Shown here piece after piece: positions 63,172 to 64,000 of a stretch of DNA of 64,000 nt. Both the position numbers and the translations under genes were made by a program. The notes below the pieces were generated by a model that saw nothing but the letters and a program-made list of their open reading frames with translations, had not been told where the DNA came from and did no database searches. The DNA comes from Rubritalea tangerina (GTDB taxonomy: Bacteria; Verrucomicrobiota; Verrucomicrobiia; Verrucomicrobiales; Akkermansiaceae). The DNA lies in assembly GCF_042683245.1 (NCBI RefSeq), contig NZ_JBHUJB010000040.1, positions 12,702-76,701 of the forward strand, given 5' to 3'. Every line of letters starts with the position of its first letter. The stretch's first letter is position 1.

Positions 63172-63873
63172 TTATTTAGGTTGAGCTATTGTCGTATCAT
63201 CAAATTCACGATAAGGAATTGAATTCATACGTACTGGTACTGTCTTCAAAAGGGTAATGAATAGTTTTATACTTTTAAGCATTTCATATTTGCCATCTGG
63301 ATTTGATAAGTCCTCGTCACCCCTATAAAATAAGTCGATGACTTTCACCTTTTCATCATCAAAAAATTCCATAGTGTATAGAGTAGATCCAAAATCTAAA
63401 CTAGACAATCTTAGATCATAATCTAATTCATACATCATTTTCATGTCTTCATTCTTACAAAGACTTAAAATCTCGTCATAATGACCCTTCTTAAGGATAA
63501 AAGTTTTTCTTAAAATATGTCGTACTCCCTTTTTAAGGGAATACAAATCAACAGTCATGTTATGTTTCTCTTGTTGGCTGTATATTTTATAAATCGAAAA
63601 AAAATCATTCTTCGACTTCACTATCCGAACCTTTAAGTGGGAAGCTTTGGCGGATTTCGAGTCATGTGCCACCTCACCACTGTATTTCAAGTATTTAGCT
63701 GAAAGCATCGAGCGGTTATCTGTTATGTACAATTTCCCATGTACATCATTGATCGAGACATCTCGAGCTTCACGCTCCTCAACTCCTGAAAATGGGTCAT
63801 TACTAGACTCACCCCCTAAAGCACTAAATTGACATAAAAAAAGAAGGGTGACACTAATGGGTTTAAATTTCAT
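63172..63873 (-). CDS. Unrecognised exported protein in an AT-rich segment
   Basis: About 233 residues from ATG 63871-63873 (MKFKPISVTLLFLCQFSALGG), which gives a plausible signal peptide; a longer frame to 63927 is less likely. The body is rich in Lys, Asp and Ser (GKLYITDNRSMLSAKYLKYSGEV, KVKVIDLFYRGDEDLSNPDGKYEM) and shows no known motif. The segment is clearly richer in A and T than the rest of the window, with codon use unlike its neighbours, which suggests acquisition from elsewhere. Confidence 0.6.
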   Translation of the reverse strand: MKFKPISVTLLFLCQFSALGGESSNDPFSGVEEREARDVSINDVHGKLYITDNRSMLSAKYLKYSGEVAHDSKSAKASHLKVRIVKSKNDFFSIYKIYSQQEKHNMTVDLYSLKKGVRHILRKTFILKKGHYDEILSLCKNEDMKMMYELDYDLRLSSLDFGSTLYTMEFFDDEKVKVIDLFYRGDEDLSNPDGKYEMLKSIKLFITLLKTVPVRMNSIPYREFDDTTIAQPK

Positions 63874-64000
63874 ATTGAACAGCATTTTGATGTTAAAATC
63901 ATAATAACAATTATCCTCAACTACCATGATTATGAGACAGACAAGAATGGCACGGACTTAAGCGGTTTTTCGGTGTTTTAAAGTAGTCAGGAAAAGTCGG

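Noticed and set aside
1..64000. tRNA, rRNA or origin of replication
   Set aside because: No cloverleaf, rRNA-like or DnaA-box cluster was noticed in the gaps by eye; a covariance-model scan was not possible here.

Overview
The window looks like chromosomal DNA of a Verrucomicrobiota bacterium, probably a marine member of the Verrucomicrobiales. The inference rests on gene content: four PEP-CTERM proteins, DUF1080 proteins, a five-heme exported cytochrome, three sulfatase-superfamily proteins, an ECF sigma/FecR-LamG pair and a MurC-MurB fusion. Most start codons, including those of rplU, rpmA, sodB, nadK, tsaE, typA and thiC, have no visible Shine-Dalgarno sequence. I saw no rRNA, tRNA, CRISPR array, transposase or phage gene.

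Layout. 1-8.6 kb: mostly minus-strand genes, namely a Coq4-like protein, an NHL propeller, an Mla-like trio (ATPase, monoheme protein, MCE/MlaD protein), a nitroreductase, an SRPBCC-GyrI protein and RmuC. 8.7-12.6 kb (plus): superoxide dismutase, NAD kinase and a three-hydrolase fusion. 12.7-17.9 kb: DEAD-box helicase, a PEP-CTERM protein, L21/L27, TsaE, a PhyH dioxygenase and a small acidic protein that ends inside a 204-bp interspersed repeat. 18.2-23.3 kb: a pentaheme cytochrome and a DUF1080 propeller protein. 23.5-27 kb: a TPP riboswitch with terminator ahead of thiC, then a DUF1080 protein. 27-30 kb: a sterol-desaturase family protein, an unusual photolyase and a DUF2256 protein. 30-36 kb: alcohol dehydrogenase, KatG, a second repeat copy and TypA. 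36-42.5 kb: a dcw cluster (murG, murC-murB, ddl, ftsQ, ftsA) without ftsZ. 42.6-46.7 kb: an exported-protein operon of a four-PDZ HtrA-type protease, an inactive protease-like protein and a TlpA-like protein. 46.9-62.2 kb (plus): glycosyltransferase, LtaS-like sulfatase, three tandem PEP-CTERM genes, sulfatase, ECF sigma, FecR-LamG, sulfatase and a phospholipase D-like protein. 62.3-64 kb: a GAF protein, two short tandem repeats and an AT-rich unrecognised gene.

The most notable feature is at 42640-43755. The TlpA-like gene has an in-frame TGA exactly where the first cysteine of the thioredoxin motif belongs (W-TGA-G-P-C). It is followed at the right distance by a bulged 12-bp stem with a GGUC apical loop, like a bacterial SECIS element. 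The gene therefore most likely encodes an exported selenoprotein, and ordinary gene calling would split it into two fragments. Other strong points are the 204-bp element with terminal inverted repeats, the riboswitch with a visible anti-terminator/terminator switch, the shared promoter-like block ahead of two PEP-CTERM genes, and the sulfatase-sigma-FecR-sulfatase block, which reads like a self-regulated surface polysaccharide system.
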